Below, one piece after another: positions 31,084 to 43,830 of a DNA stretch of 64,000 nt. Numbering within the stretch: the first letter of the stretch is position 1; every line of letters begins with the position of its first letter. Location: contig NC_081827.1 of the NCBI RefSeq assembly GCF_030867095.1, positions 211,105,310 through 211,169,309 on the forward strand, in the 5' to 3' direction. The notes under the pieces are model-generated. The model was not told the origin of the DNA and did no database searches. It saw nothing but the letters and a program-made list of their open reading frames with translations. The translations under genes were made by a program, and so were the position numbers. The stretch is from Alligator mississippiensis. Lineage: Eukaryota; Chordata; Crocodylia; Alligatoridae.

Positions 31084-31824
31084 CAGCGGTTTCCAAACTC
31101 TTGATAGATTGTGCACCACCAATTTAAAATGATACAACTTTAAATACCACCAGGTTGGATGTGGGAGGGGTGTGGGTGTGTGTGTGTGTATGGTAGGGTA
31201 TGTGGGGGTTTTGTGAGGGGGGTGTGACTGTGTGTGTGTGGGAGCATAGCGTATGTTGGGAGGTTATGGGGATAGGATGTGTGCGGCTTGAGGGAGCTTG
31301 GGGGTATATGGAGACCCCCTCACAATCCCCCCATGGTGCAGGATCATGTGGGGGTGCTCAGGGTGCCCAGTTGGGAGCAGCTCCAGCCAGCGCTGCACAT
31401 CGCAACAAGGGGCGCATCCTCCACTGGGCAGTCTGTATCGACAGCACTCCCTGCACTCACCAGGCACAGGAGGGAAGCCCCATGCACTGGAGCTGGCTGC
31501 CTTCCCTGACCCCCAGGGGAAGGCACCTGGGACTTCCTTCCTATGCCATGCAGCTCTGGTGGGGAGGGCAGCAGGCTCCAGTGTGTGGGGCTTCCCTCCT
31601 GTGCCTGGCAAATGCAAAAGCTACACGTGTGCCTGGGGAGCACTGGTGATAGGGATGGCCCGGCAGAGACTGTGCTCCTTGCTGTGATATGCAGTGCTGG
31701 CTGGAGCCACACCCTGCTGGGCATCTGCACCAGCCATGAATGCCCTGAGTGCCCTCACCTGCTGCCGCCATGTACCACTGACAGGTTGTCTGGTGGTACA
31801 TGTACCACAGATTGGGAACTGCTA
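31084..31824. mobile_element. Non-autonomous hAT element, 741 bp
   Basis: The left end CAGCGGTTTCCAAACT and the inverse of the right end TAGCAGTTCCCAATCT match at 12 of 16 bases. A perfect 8-bp target duplication, cactagac, flanks it (31076-31083 and 31825-31832). The interior has G/T-rich simple sequence (31150-31260) and a GC-rich segment open on both strands, but no transposase motif. Confidence 0.93.
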
Positions 31825-31832
31825 CACTAGAC

Positions 31833-32246
31833 CATTTAATCTTCTCACCCAAAGAAGTTTGCTCCCTAAAATGTATTCTTGTATTTTTATCCAGTTTTAA
31901 ACTTCCCCTGTGACCTCACTGGTACACACATTCCTTCATTTATTCTTCTTCAAATTGTTTTGATACAAAATAAAAGGATATGTGGTACTTTGAATTGGTG
32001 AATAATAAAATGAATCTAACAAAACCTAGGAATCTACAACCCCTTGTGTGATAACTACCAAGTTGGATTGTTGTCATCTACCTTGCTTTGGGTGGTAAAG
32101 TATCAATGGGCTCCTTATAATGTACTGTAGTTGCATACCAGAAAGTCCAGAACACTGTCTTCCAAAAGCCCTGACTGCTCACAGGCATTACCAGCATTAG
32201 TATATAGGGCCCTGGCAGACATTGCATGTATAGTGCAATTTTATAT
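31833..32246. other. Intergenic spacer, nothing recognised
   Basis: No gene or repeat termini. Confidence 0.45.
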
Positions 32247-32249
32247 ATA

Positions 32250-32715
32250 CAGGTTTTCCTCTCTTTATGCGGGTTCTGTATGTGCAAATTTGCTGTTATG
32301 CAATGACCATTTTTATACCAAAAATTAATTATATGAAAGGTAAATTCACTCTTATGCGATCAGTGTGGTGGATGCCCACAGTCAGCTGCTATGTGCAGCA
32401 CATTGTGGGAGTGACACGCAACAAAATATAGTCTCCTGTGTATAGGATCTGTGCTCCTCACTTGTTGTTTGCAACACGTGTTTCTGTAGTTGCCATCCCC
32501 ATTATGGCAACATTCACCACTACCCTGTGCTTGTGTGTACTGTCTGTTGCTGGTGAGTACCAAAATTGTCTTGTAAAAGTGATAGAAACGGGTCTAGGGG
32601 TCAGTACAATCAAGGTCTTGGAACATATCCCTATTTGTTAAATTGTAAAGTGGGTTTCCTTTATGCGAATTGAGCTATGTGCTGTTTTCCAGAATGCAGA
32701 AAGTGAGGGAAACCT
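32250..32715. mobile_element. TA-flanked TIR element (CAGGTTTTCCTCTCTTTATG type)
   Basis: The left end caggttttcctctctttatg matches the inverse of the right end, taggtttccctcactttctg, at 15 of 20 or better. Both sides sit in TATATA, consistent with TA duplication and a Tigger/pogo-like (Tc1/mariner) origin. Internal words ttatgcgaat recur. 466 bp, no transposase. Confidence 0.78.
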
Positions 32716-32739
32716 ATATATTGGCAATCCCTCACAATT

Positions 32740-34000
32740 CAGTTGACCTTCGCACCATCTGTTCTTCATATCATAGGTTTTCCTGTGGACCTCTGCCTTG
32801 GCTTCTTAGTGATTCAATTTCTTTTGCTTGGCAATGATGTTGTTCTGCTAAGCACAAAAGGCTTGTGGTCAATCAATTCTTGCATCTTCTGGTCATTCTC
32901 ATCAAAAAAGTCTTGATGTTTCCTGGTAGAGAGTCCAAATATCTCTTTACAGGATCTGATGATGGTGGACCTTGAAGGCACCCCAAGCACTGCCGACATT
33001 CTCTGTTTGTTGTTGCTTGGAATTTACCAGTTTTTCATTGAGGCATTGATGAAAGAGGTCTTGCTTGATTGGGTCCTTGAGTCCTTTGATGTTGATCTTT
33101 TGTTGACATTGTTTCTGCTGAAGCTGTCGTTTGGGAGGCCAGTTTGAGTGACACAACTTAGCAGACAAGTTGGTTGGTCCAGCAATCATCAGCTCCTAGC
33201 ATAGCTCGGGTGATGCAGATGTCTTTGTGATCCCAAACACGAATAATGACATAATCAATCAAGTGCCAGTGCTTAGATTGCTGGTGTTACCATGATGTCT
33301 TGTTTTTCTGGCAGAACAGGGTGCTAGTGATGGTGAGTCCATGTTCCAGGCATTTGGCCAAGAGGAGGATGCCATTAGAGTGGATCTTTCCTGCTCCTTC
33401 CTTGCCAATGGTTCTTTACCAGAGGTATGAGTCCCTTTTGACTGGAACTGAAATCACTGAGCAGAATAAGTCTGTCTCCCTCCTGAACATCAAAAAGGAC
33501 TTGGTTAAGGTTGGTGTAGAATTCCTCCTTGGTTTCATTGGCAGTGTCATGAATCAGGGTATATGTGCTGATGACAGTGGCATATTGGCTCCCTGCCAAT
33601 TTAAGACAGCAAGTCACAAGGCACTCATTAATTTCAAAAGGAAACTCATTGATTTGGTTTATGAGTTCATTCTTAATGGCTAAGCCAACCCCACGGCGTC
33701 AGCATTCTCCTTCCTGTTTACCTTTCCAGAAGAGGATATAGCCACGTCCTTCTTTGAGCTGCCCATCTCCTGCTCACTGGGTTTCACTCACTGCAGTGAT
33801 ATCAATATTGTCTTGAGCCATGATTGCAGTGTAGCACTCGGGTTGTTCACTTTTAGGATTATCCATGAGGGTCCTGATGTTCCAGGTCCCGAAACTGGTT
33901 GTGTCATCTGATTTTGACTGCAGAAAAGGTGATCCTACTGGACAGTTATCCAGTCAGGAAGAAGGTAGGCGGGCTATGTTTAGGGCACCTTTTCTAGCCC
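32740..34000 (-). pseudogene. Non-LTR retrotransposon endonuclease-domain remnant
   Basis: Read on the minus strand from about 33895 downward, frames with stops and shifts spell an APE-type endonuclease of a LINE: TWNIRTLMDN, DNIDITAVSETQ, GVGLAIKNELINQI, then ATVISTYTLIHD and DRLILLSDF, and further down HWHLIDYVIIRVWDHKD. Such domains nick target DNA for retrotransposition. Stops and missing segments show it is dead, and no reverse transcriptase follows to the left. I place it with RTE/L1-like elements only tentatively. The 5' limit may extend to about 34200. Confidence 0.8.
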
Positions 34001-36379
34001 CCTCTCCATGGGGGTAAGCAGAGCAGATCCTGAACAGGGCTGCTCAGTCATAGTTACCACTGTCAAATCACACTTCTGCTTCATCCAAGTGCTAGATGAG
34101 CTTCTTGTAACTGCAACTTTCATGTCAGTTCATGACTATGAGCTTCCAGATTATCACAATCCTGCTCCCGTCATCATCAGCTGGTTGCCAAAGGACTTAT
34201 AAAGTGTGGTCAAATTAACATGTTAATCACACCATAAATTGCAAAATGTCACATATTCTGCTAATTTGTGGCTCTAAAAATGGCAAAACAGCCAGAAAAA
34301 ATGTTCCAGATATAACACAAAACATTGTGTCAGGTTTGTGTGGTACTTCAATCTGAATGCGTGGCATATATTGAGCTGTATGGTGTGGCTTTAAATATTC
34401 CTGTGCTGTATGGTGTGGGCTCTGCACTGGGATATTTAAGCTATGCTGTACAACCCAATGCTGATCAGTGTGGGTATCTAGAGACCCCAGAGCTCTCCAA
34501 CGCACAGCTGAACAGATCCCTGGCTCTGGGACCTCAGGCTGCTCTGTTCCTGATTCTTGGAGACAGCCTCAAGTCCTGGGTCTAGAACCTGGGGCTGCTC
34601 CCTGCCTGTTGAACAGTGGACTGGTGCAGCTAAGTATCAGGGGACAAGTGCTGGTGTATGGGTATGGAATTCCCTCTGCCAAGCTTCCCATGTTGGCAGT
34701 CATGAAATTGGGATCTGAGGTATTTTATCTTCTGAAAATCATGTATCCTGCCATGCGTGTTTGGGACAGCACAACATGTAAGTTTTGAGAGCAGGCACAA
34801 AATTCCTCAGATCCCAATCACGGGATCCTTTTATTGTCTGCCAAGGGCCTTAGAGTTTTACTCAATCATCACTAATTTAAAACTCCTCAGCTTGTCTCTT
34901 GCACTGTCATTGTTTGGGCTGTGCTCCTTTCATTTTTTTGCATCTTGGGAAATCTGAACTTTGTTTGAGTGCATGAAATCAAAGTTGAGTTAAAAGGTCA
35001 ACAAGAAACTTTGTGAAGAGAAGCCTGTTTGCAGTTGTGTCTTCATTCTCGATGGAATTACAGACTATATTAATCACAGTTTGCTGACCTTCATTTACTA
35101 CCTGAAGACTGAAAGACAAAATCCAGCAATTTGGCTACATTTAAAATGCAATTAAAAATGCCTGCTGCACAGGGATAAACATTATCATAGACCTCAACAG
35201 GATTAGATCTAACTTAATAAAGCATTGAGTCTCTTTCCTAAAATCTGTCACATTTTTTGCATCAGTTTATGACAAATGCATTTGTTACAAAATGCTATTT
35301 CATGGTAACTGTGCTTTAAAGGGAGAGGTGAAACATTTCTATTTATAGATGGCAGGTTGGGAGCAGACCAAAAGGAGAAATAAAGGAAGCATTTCCCTTT
35401 TTGAAAATCAAGGCCATTCTTGGCATATAGAGAATTAACTGAGTCCAATGGCAGTTGTAGCAGCAGACAATAGCATGAACAAACTGAATAACTTTTTGTC
35501 ATGATATCCAGCTGTGTCTTAATTTTTATTGACATAGTAAGCAAATGTAATGGGCACCAACCCAACCAAGGACATGAGCAGACAAGGGACAGAAGGAAAA
35601 TTCAGCCGCAGTTCATTGAAATTTGAACGAAAACAATTTTTTGCCACCTCGTGCTGTCATTGGCTGGTGTTCTTTGCGACTAATGCCAGTTTTGGGCATG
35701 GCTGCGGTCTCAGTGCGAGGTAGTGTCTTTAATTAAAGGCTATGTACAAATGGTGAGTATATTTCAATAAAAGTGGATCTTTGTATACTCTTTGAACAAA
35801 ATATTCTGTTAAATACAAAGCGGGAAAAACCATCTACAAATACAGAGGTAGAGCTACCTATTTTTGTGCCTTGAACAAAGTGCTGGGGGGCGGGGGTGAG
35901 GATCTGCTGAGCACTGGAGAACAAAGCGGGGGGAAGTGGGCAAAATCTTACCTGCCATGGTACAGGCTTATCCAGGGGCTGGAGGGTCCTGCTGTGGGGA
36001 GAGGGGTGTGGAGTCCCTTCATCAGCCTCACTTTGTCTCCCCATAGGAGATGCTACTATTACAAGAGCTGTACATTTAACTCATTTATAGCTCGCACTGA
36101 CTTGGATGTAAAAGCCTTAATTTGGTGGCAGCTGAACAAGGTTAATGCAGTAGTTGTTGGCCACACAGCAAGGGAAGGGAAAATAAGGCTGACATGGGGA
36201 CACCTGCCTTCCCAGAACCTAGAGCTCGTGCGTGAGCCCATGCCAAGCACAGCCCTCTACTATGTCCAGTGCCGCCCTGCCTCCATTCCGACGCTCCCCA
36301 CATAATCAGTGCCTGAGCCTTGCTCCTCAGCTGCCCGCTTTTAATTATGCTACTAAGAAAATATCAGAAAACTGCTTCC
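34001..36379. other. Probable 3'UTR and downstream intergenic DNA of the host gene
   Basis: Directly below 36380 lies the 3' untranslated region of the minus-strand gene, of unknown length. The nearest minus-strand AATAAA I can see is at about 35525-35530, which would give a 3'UTR of about 850 bases; this is inference. No other gene is supported in the stretch. Confidence 0.4.
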
Positions 36380-37062
36380 TCAGAATGTTCTCCGTCCTCG
36401 CCAGGTTCCCTTGGATCTCTCCTTACTTGTTTTGCTAGTACTCTGTCTGTGAGATTTCTTGGAATGTTGTACTTTTATCCATCCACCTTCACTAACTTTA
36501 CTGTCTTCTTCTTTTGCTTTAGGATCACTTTCAGTTTTCAAAGGCATACCCGGTATGGACTTACGGGGATTGTGTGTGTAATTTTTGTGGCTGTATGACC
36601 TTGCTGGGTTCAGTGTTGGCTGGGAAGTCCCGTTTACTTTTCCAGAGCTTTTAGGTGCTACAGGAGAAGTTTGTCCACTGTATCTTCCATTTATGGATGA
36701 ACTGTGAGAGTCACTGCCATGGTAACTATTCCTGTTTTTACCTGCAGATTTGTCCCTTTCTGAAGGGGTATCGGAAGCTGTACTAGACGTACTACTACCC
36801 TTTGAATTAATATGTAGAGATGACAGATTTCTTGTCAATCCATATGAGACTGGAGATGAATTTCTAGAATGATTTATAGGTGTAAACTGATAGTTGATGG
36901 GAGTTCGTGTCCGTCTTAAAGCAGCAGCATAGGAATCTTGGTTTTGAAGGTATGGTAGAAAATGGGTTACTGTAGTGGGACTGTGGGGTCTTGAGTGCTG
37001 AAGTGAAGTGCTTTTAGCTATATGATGCATTCTCAGAGTCTGCATCCACTTACTGTCAACAC
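36380..37062 (-). CDS. Terminal coding exon of unidentified host gene
   Basis: Read on the minus strand, a pyrimidine-containing acceptor (ctgtttctatttcag) precedes the exon. Its first two bases complete a codon begun by the exon at 48728-48878, then 226 codons follow to a TGA at 36380-36382. The sequence begins VDSKWMQTLRMHHIAK and becomes rich in Ser, Thr, Asn, Arg and Lys (SSTSSTASDTPSERDKSAGK, RNSYHGSDSHSSSINGRY), ending KGTWRGRRTF. There are no membrane segments or catalytic motifs; it looks like an intrinsically disordered, basic, probably phosphorylated tail. The frame is cleanly open over 680 bases of ordinary composition, unlike the repeat-derived frames nearby. I do not recognise the protein. 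Confidence 0.85.
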
Positions 37063-37234
37063 CTGAAATAGAAACAGAGATGAGAATCATGTGGTTTGAA
37101 TTGATGAGACACTGCATTCCTGCTTAATGAAAATCTGAGGTAAGGCCTCTATTTAAGGAATAATTGCTGTACATACATATTATGTACATATCTATTATAT
37201 AATATATACTAGATATATAATAGATATTGTATTA

Positions 37235-37940
37235 CCATATTTACACAAGTCTAGAATTTAATTATTAGAGGGTCATCTTAAATTCATCCTTATCACTGCT
37301 GCAGTTCGGCAAAAAGTAGTAGGGGGCAGGTAGTAGAAGGGCAGGACATGAGTGAGTGAAGTGGTCTGACCCCTGCTTCTTGCTCTCTGTCCTTACCACC
37401 ACAACTTCCCCCTCCCCAGCACTCCCTGACACCTGCCCCTCCAATACCTGCATCTCCTGGCACCTGACCCCACCACCTCTTGCCTCCCCTCCCACCTGAC
37501 TCCCTTGGTACCTCCCCCCCACAAGCCTCTCTCCTCCTGTCATTGCCTCTATCCCCCACAGCCTCTGCCCCCCTCCATCCCCAGCTACTTATCTTCTATC
37601 ATGGCTCTAGCCTGGGGCACAGAGCACAGGTCCCACTCCCACCCAGCTATGCAACAGTGGCAGTGGTGGTGGCAGGGGCCAGAGCAACCATGTGCTCCAT
37701 GCCCTGGGCAGCAATAGGCCTGAAGCCACAATGGAAGGTAAGTGGCAGCAGTGGGTGGGGGCAGACATGGCGGAGGCAGAGGCAGGGGGCAGAAGCTGTG
37801 GCACTAAGCTTGGGTCTGGGCTGGAATCAGAGCCACAGCAGATGCTTACCCCTCTACTTGTACTTGAATCCAAGATGAGGGGCTTCCCCCTCATGTTAAA
37901 TGGGATAAAAAAACTTCATCTTGGATTCAAGTGAATATGG
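37235..37940. mobile_element. TA-flanked TIR element (CCATATTTACTTGAATC family), copy 2
   Basis: The left end ccatatttacacaagtct and the right end ggattcaagtgaatatgg pair with each other, flanked by TA (37233-37234, 37941-37942). It shares ends and interior words (tggaatcagagccacagcag versus gagaatcagagctgcagcag) with 14340-15167. The GC-rich interior has spurious open frames on both strands. Confidence 0.85.
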
Positions 37941-38589
37941 TATATAATATCTAAGTATGAAATAAATCCAACCTACCAGTCACATCATTCTCCACTTCCG
38001 TGAACCATAAAGTAACTATAGGCTGTACAATATTCAGAATAATATTATTTAATGTATCAATTATTTGGTAGTGTGAATCATGGAGATTAGAAATGGAAAA
38101 TACCCATTAAAACAAGCAGTCTATCTGCCCACCAAAGTAGCTTTGCTCCCTGTTTTCCAGTGTTTTTTCATCCAGTCTAATTCTGTTATTTGATTGTTAT
38201 TTCTGTTATTTCACTATCAGCCTTGAGAGTTTATTCCATAGTGCTCATTGTAAATAAGTCTAGAGACCTGCAACAGAAGTCAGGAACAAGGTGAGCCAAG
38301 TTCATATAACAAGGTAATGGTCCACATGAGCCACCCATGCTACGTGGCCTACAGTTTAAAAAAAAAGTGAGACATAGGAAGTTATCAAAATGACCTGTGC
38401 ACACAGAAAGCTGTTTTTTTCAGCCTGCTTTATGACAGCAAACCATCCGCTGAAAAGCTAAGGTGTTAACAATCTATTAGAACTTTATAGTCACCTCACA
38501 TGCAGTACTATAGGTAACTTCTTCCCAAGGTACTACTTACACCTACAGTCACCCCTCTGATCATTCTGGATCCAAATCCATCCACCAAA

Positions 38590-39445
38590 GGCACATCAAC
38601 ATGTCGCCCTATGGCAACATAGAATCATAGAATCAGTGGACTGGAAGGGACCTGGAAGATCAATTCTGGTTCCTTGCCATAGGCAGGAGATTGATGAGCT
38701 CAAATTAGCAGAATGAGGTGCTTATTCAACCTCCTCTTGAACACCTCCAAGGATGGCGACTGCACCACCTCTGCTGGGAGTGTGTTCCAGGTTCTGGTTA
38801 CCCTTACGGAGAAGAAATTCTCTCTCATGTCCAGTCTAAATCTTCCCTCTGTTAGTTTGTGACCATTGGTCCTCGTCTTCTCAAGGGGTACCTTCCTGAA
38901 GAATTGCTCCCCCAGATCTTGGTGCTTCCCTCTGACATACTTGTAGGTAGCTATAAAGTCACCTCTCAGCTTCCTTTTTTCTCAGACTGAACAAGCCCAG
39001 TTCCCGGAACCTCTCCCCAGAGGGCCTGTCCTCCAGGCCCTTGATCATGCAGTTGGCCCTTCTCTGCACTTTCTCGAGCTTGTCCGCATCCTTCTTGAAG
39101 TACAGTGCCCAAAACTGGACACAGTACTCCAGTTGTGGCCTCACTAATGCTGAATAGAGAGGGAGAAACACCTCTCTGGATAATGATCCGCTATGTCGCC
39201 ATATGGCACACTATAGCGATGTAGCGATCACATGGGTCTACACGATTGGCCGCTATGTTGCTATAGCAGTGCACTCCCCTGGTATAATGTGCTGCTACAG
39301 CAACGTAGTGGCGAAATCTAACTGTGCTCCATGCGCACAATGCAGTAACTGTCCACACTGCATTGGTTTTTAGTACTTCCAAAAGGAAGTAGTAAAGCAC
39401 AGCACCGTAGCAACGTCACCATACAGCGACATGTGGACGCACCCC
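38590..39445. mobile_element. MITE (GG..ACATGTCGC ends) split by a CR1
   Basis: The left terminus ggcacatcaacatgtcgccc and the inverse of the right terminus ggtgcgtccacatgtcgctg are alike at 14 of 20 bases. Between them lies a minus-strand CR1 fragment and MITE interior rich in the word gc(t/a)atgt(c/t)gc. The MITE therefore predates the CR1. About 280 bp of MITE remain. Confidence 0.7.
38619..39190 (-). mobile_element. CR1 LINE 3' fragment inside a MITE
   Basis: On the minus strand it ends with the CR1 terminal words CTGATTCTATGATTCTATG at 38619-38637. It carries the ORF2 tail upstream: [33 protein letters not shown] and LFSLRKKE (38959-39171). It is 5'-truncated near 39190. The MITE word atgtcgccctatggcaa (38601-38617) and its near copy atgtcgccatatggcac (39193-39209) flank it and may be a target-site duplication. 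Confidence 0.9.
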
Positions 39446-39526
39446 AAAAGCTCTAAACCTTCCTAGAGAATTATATTACTGCAGTAACAGAACCTCCCCA
39501 CCACCACTACCCCATACACATTACAT

Positions 39527-39712
39527 CAGGGGTGAGCAAAATGTGGCCTGGGGGCCAGATGTGGCCCGCCAGGCCATTCTATCTGGCCCGCAGGGCCCCT
39601 AAAAATTTAGAAAATTAATATTAAGCTGCCCTGGGCTGCATGTCATGTGGCCCTCGATGGCTTGCTGAAACTCAGTAAGCAGCCCTCTGCCCAAAATAAT
39701 TGCCTGCCCCTG
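39527..39712. mobile_element. hAT-type MITE (family E)
   Basis: The left end CAGGGGTGAGCAAAATG and the inverse of the right end CAGGGGCAGGCAATTAT are alike. The flanks cattacat (39519-39526) and cactacat (39713-39720) match at 7 of 8 positions. Interior words gtggcc, gcccgc and tggcccgcagg are typical of hAT MITEs. 186 bp. Confidence 0.92.
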
Positions 39713-40699
39713 CACTACATGCTGTCCCTTTGCAGTCTGCCCATCAGATCACAGCTGGCACAGCTTTTCCAAATGGTTTAGTTGTTTAAATAGTACATTG
39801 GATAATCAATCTAGCTTGCATAATCCAAACACTGGACCTACGAAGTAGCTATTAACTTGAATAGTCCACATCCTGTTTTACAGAGCAGATCAACTACATA
39901 TGTGAGGAGTAAACTCAAAAGAAGACCAGAAGTGACTCCTGATGGTTTGATCCCATCATACATGGTATTATGGCTGCAGAAGCCTGTAACGAATATTCGA
40001 GATACTTTCTACAAAACAACTCCACAATCCTCGTTCACAGTGAAAGCCTCTGCTAAGTGAAATAATCTTTTTCTGCAGAGGAAAAAAAAACCTGCCCATT
40101 TTCCTGTTGTTCACTAGATCCTCTGAAAAGTGGATAAAGTCATTTTTCTTCAGCTCTTACCTATTATTAGAATATAAACTACTATTTCTAGCAACACCAG
40201 GGCCAACCAGGTTCCAGCATAGGTGGTATCTGCCAGAGGCATAACAATGCGGCCAAGCACCCAGGGCAGCTGATACACGTGGGGAAGCTTCCAGTTGCTG
40301 CCACGCTTCATGATCATGATCATGCAGCTACAGCTACAGCTGCTGTCTTTCACCTCCTCCCAAGTCAACACCTAGGGCAGCTGCCTTAGTTACACTGTTG
40401 ACATTTGCCAACATCCTGTATGCTTAACAATCTGGTTCTAGTTCAGGGCACAAGATGATGATTATCAGTCCCTATGGCAGGCTTTTCCTAGACAAAGACT
40501 ATATTTCTATATTTCTGCTTGACCATATGATGCTGTCGACCCATGTGTATACCATAGCTGAAGCAGATAGGGAAATGCCACAATAGCTCCAGCAGGACCC
40601 AAAGAGGGGAGGTGGACAACTTTTCATTGCCCCCAAAGTTCCTCACCTTCAGGATCTGACAGTGATCAAATCTGTCTCCCCGTCTCTTCAACTGCTTAA

Positions 40700-41400
40700 A
40701 TATGGCAAGATATTCACTGTCAAGAATACACCAATGACACCCAGCTATAGATCACATTTTTCTACACAACAAACAATTATACCCCTATGCCTGCAAAGAT
40801 CACCTCCTGGATAAAAAGCAGCTGTCTTGTGTTCAATTTCAACAATACTAGAATGATGCTGGATACAAGAGATAAACTTTGTAAAAAAAAAAGTAGTCAG
40901 GACACTGTCCTCCCTTCCACTTATGTTATTTGCTCCACCCCATTACAAGTGGAATCATTAAAACTAAATGATCCAATAGCATCAGGTGGGAAAAATACTG
41001 CCTTCAGTCTCATCTGATTAGGAACCTGCTTGTTCCTCTTGGATGAGAATCTAGCCTTTTTTATTCAAGCATTTATTACTCCTCAAATGAATTACTGTAT
41101 TTCCCTGTACCTGAGTAATTTGTGTTGCTAACAGAAAGTGGCGGTTCTGATCTTCAGGCCAAGATCCAGCTATATCAGGAACAATATAACCCATCAAGAC
41201 AGCTGTGCTCCTGTGGGATCAACACATTTGATGAGGCCCACTAGAAGTAGAAAAGAGCTAGAGATATTGTTGCTGAGTGAGGGGATACAATGGTATAACA
41301 AGAACACACTAATTTGGAGTCTAGCCACCTTTGCATCATGTTACAAAAAAACTTCAGAAAGGCTTCCTGCCATAGCCTTAATAATCAAAGTATAAATATG
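40700..41400 (+). mobile_element. Decayed L2-like LINE reverse-transcriptase remnant
   Basis: YTNDTQL near 40727 corresponds to the YADD-type RT active-site block with substitutions. It is followed by ITSWIKSSCLVFNFNNTRMM near 40800 (the block after the catalytic centre) and FITPQMNYCISLYL near 41070, a conserved downstream word. Intervening stops and shifts show an old dead copy within the large intron. Confidence 0.7.
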
Positions 41401-43011
41401 TTAATACAGGAAAATACAATAATTATAATGAAGTCAAATGAGAGAAAGCAGGTAAAAGGGGGGAGGAAAATGGCTTTTAAATATGATTCTGCATATGTTT
41501 TACACAAGCAAATCTTCCTATATATTCAAGAGCTTACAACTTCATGAGCTGCAGTGCATATCAAGCTACACAGACCTATTTAAGCGGAGAAGGACTGGAT
41601 TTTTTTCTTGCAAAGATGGAAAAACTGATAGAAACTGGGTCTCAGCAGAATCTCTTAGCACTGAAAACTGAAGCACTTCTGAAAATCAAGTCTGCTAGTT
41701 TAAGAGGTATTGTGTGCAATAAAGCTTTTATTATGTTGCTTTAACTATAAACTCTGTGAGTTGAGGGATGCCTGATCTTTTGCTGTAGGGTATAGCAATG
41801 CATTTCCTTTATTAAAGGCCACAGCTTTGGCTGAAAATCCACACTGGCAGACAGAATGACGCTTAAGTAGCTTTGTTCAGAAGAGATTTAAATGATATGT
41901 GCTCAGAAACTGCTTCACAAAGATGTCACAAGCCTGACAGGCTGGGTAAACTCAATTGAAATGTGAATAGCTATAGCAGAGGGCTTCAGATTCCTGTCTC
42001 TTCTTATTGCTGGCTTCCTGAGGGAAGAAGTCCTGTGTCACAAATCCTGTGCCTTTTACTAGAAATGTTAACTAAACTTCTACTATGGGAAGTCCGCAAA
42101 GGTCTCATCTACTGCGGTCCCCTCTCCATAAAATAGATACTTTCCCTCCTTGGGTTATGCTGGCAAGTCTTCCCCATTCCCTCTAGTAATCTTATCCTTC
42201 CCAAGGCTTTCATTGAATCCTAAAGGATTTAAATTACTTCAACTTTATGTCAAATATAAGAAGGGAAGTACCTTCCTGTTGAAGTCTGACTGAAACTGCC
42301 ATGGCAGACAACTCTCTGTCTGCAGTCAGAGATGAACCTTCCTATAGAAAGAGGATGTGAACAGCTTTGTGCTTATTTTTAGCCTTCCTTTTTCAAATCA
42401 TAATTTGAAAGTATGTTTATTTGTAGTTTCTTGATACAATACTATATTTGGTTTCCTATGTTCTCACTAATTTTTGGGTGTGAAACAGACTTCATACATC
42501 TAAGCAGAACAGCCTCATGACTTGAATTTGGGGCTCTATCTACTATAAACTATTTTGTAGGAAGCACACCTGCTTCCTTGCCTCATGTGGCAAGCAGCCA
42601 TCTCATAACCTCAGGGAAACCACCACTAACTGATCTCCTGAATGAGATGCTCTCTTTGATGCTCTTGAAGTTTCACACGTACTGTTTTTAATGGTAGCTC
42701 TTTGTTGCTCTTTCCACAGGGGCTGTCAACTGCCTTGCAGGGAACCTCACCTGTGTATTCCAGTGAAGCTACTTCTCTGCCTTGAAAATCTCTTTGGGGC
42801 TGAAGCACATCTTATCTTTCCCACTGGCTGGATTCTGAATCAAAAATCCTTACCTGACATGCTCTGTATACAGCATTAAATTTCCACATTTATAGCCCAG
42901 TTAAGATGTGTCCCTACCACCTAGATAACTCAGGCTGTTATTGCCCTTAACATTCCTTCCATAGATATGCAAACACTTCCCACCACTTGAGTCTGGTAGT
43001 GCTTTAAACTA
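41401..43011. other. Intronic DNA, nothing recognised
   Basis: No repeat ends or coding exon supported. Confidence 0.45.
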
Positions 43012-43597
43012 GGGCTGTCAAACAATTTGATAAAAAAATCTGATTGTGATCAGTTGCACTATTACAAATATTAGTCACAATTAATCTCAATTTTAATCAT
43101 ATGGCTAAAAAGTCAATGTTATATGCAGAAAAAACTCAAAGTAATGCAAAATTATGCAGGTACTATGTATGGTTCGGGGTGAGTGTGGGGGTGTGTGTGG
43201 GGAATTTGTGAAGGTGTGGGGGGCTGTGGGTGTGCGTGATAAGCCCCCCAGACTTATCAGAGCAGAGCTGAGGAAGCTACTCTATGCTGCCTGGCTGCCA
43301 CTGCATGATTGCCTTCATCTGGCTCTCCCTTGCACCTTGGGGGTGCTGCCCAGCTGGGGTGGTGTGTGGGGCCTGAGGCAGGAATGTGCAGCCATGGGGC
43401 CGGGCTGGGAAGTGGGAGAGTGTCATGGGTGGCTTATTTGGGGAGGGGGGTTGGCTCCCTGCCACTGCATGCACTCCAGGGAGGGGTGGGGGGGGGGCAT
43501 GGAGGGTACGTGCCCCTCAGATTTGTACATGGGGCAGGGGCAGATGCCGGCTGCCCATTGCAGACTCAGGGCTCCCCACCTTCTGCCCTCCCCCTGG

Positions 43598-43830
43598 GGA
43601 GGTTGGCATGAGGTTGACCTGGGGCCCGAAAGTCCCCATAGGCTTGCATGGGGTTGACATTGTGCGTGGAAGCACTCATAGGCTTGCAAGGGGCTGACCT
43701 GGTGCCCAAAATTCCCCATTGGCTTGCATGGGGTTGACATTGTCCCCGGAAGCCCCCATAGGAATGCACTGGGTTGACCTGGTGCCCGAAAGTCCCCTTA
43801 GGAATGCATGGGGTTGACCTGGTGCCTGGC
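43598..43830. repeat. About 41-bp minisatellite
   Basis: Five to six imperfect copies of a unit running gcttgcatggggttgacctg then gtgcccgaaagtccccatag. Units differ by a few bases each. No unique spacers, so it is not a CRISPR-type array. Confidence 0.88.

Noticed and set aside
31200..31852. Several open frames of 100 to 149 codons on both strands
   Set aside because: They lie inside a hAT element with a perfect 8-bp target duplication and encode no recognisable domain.
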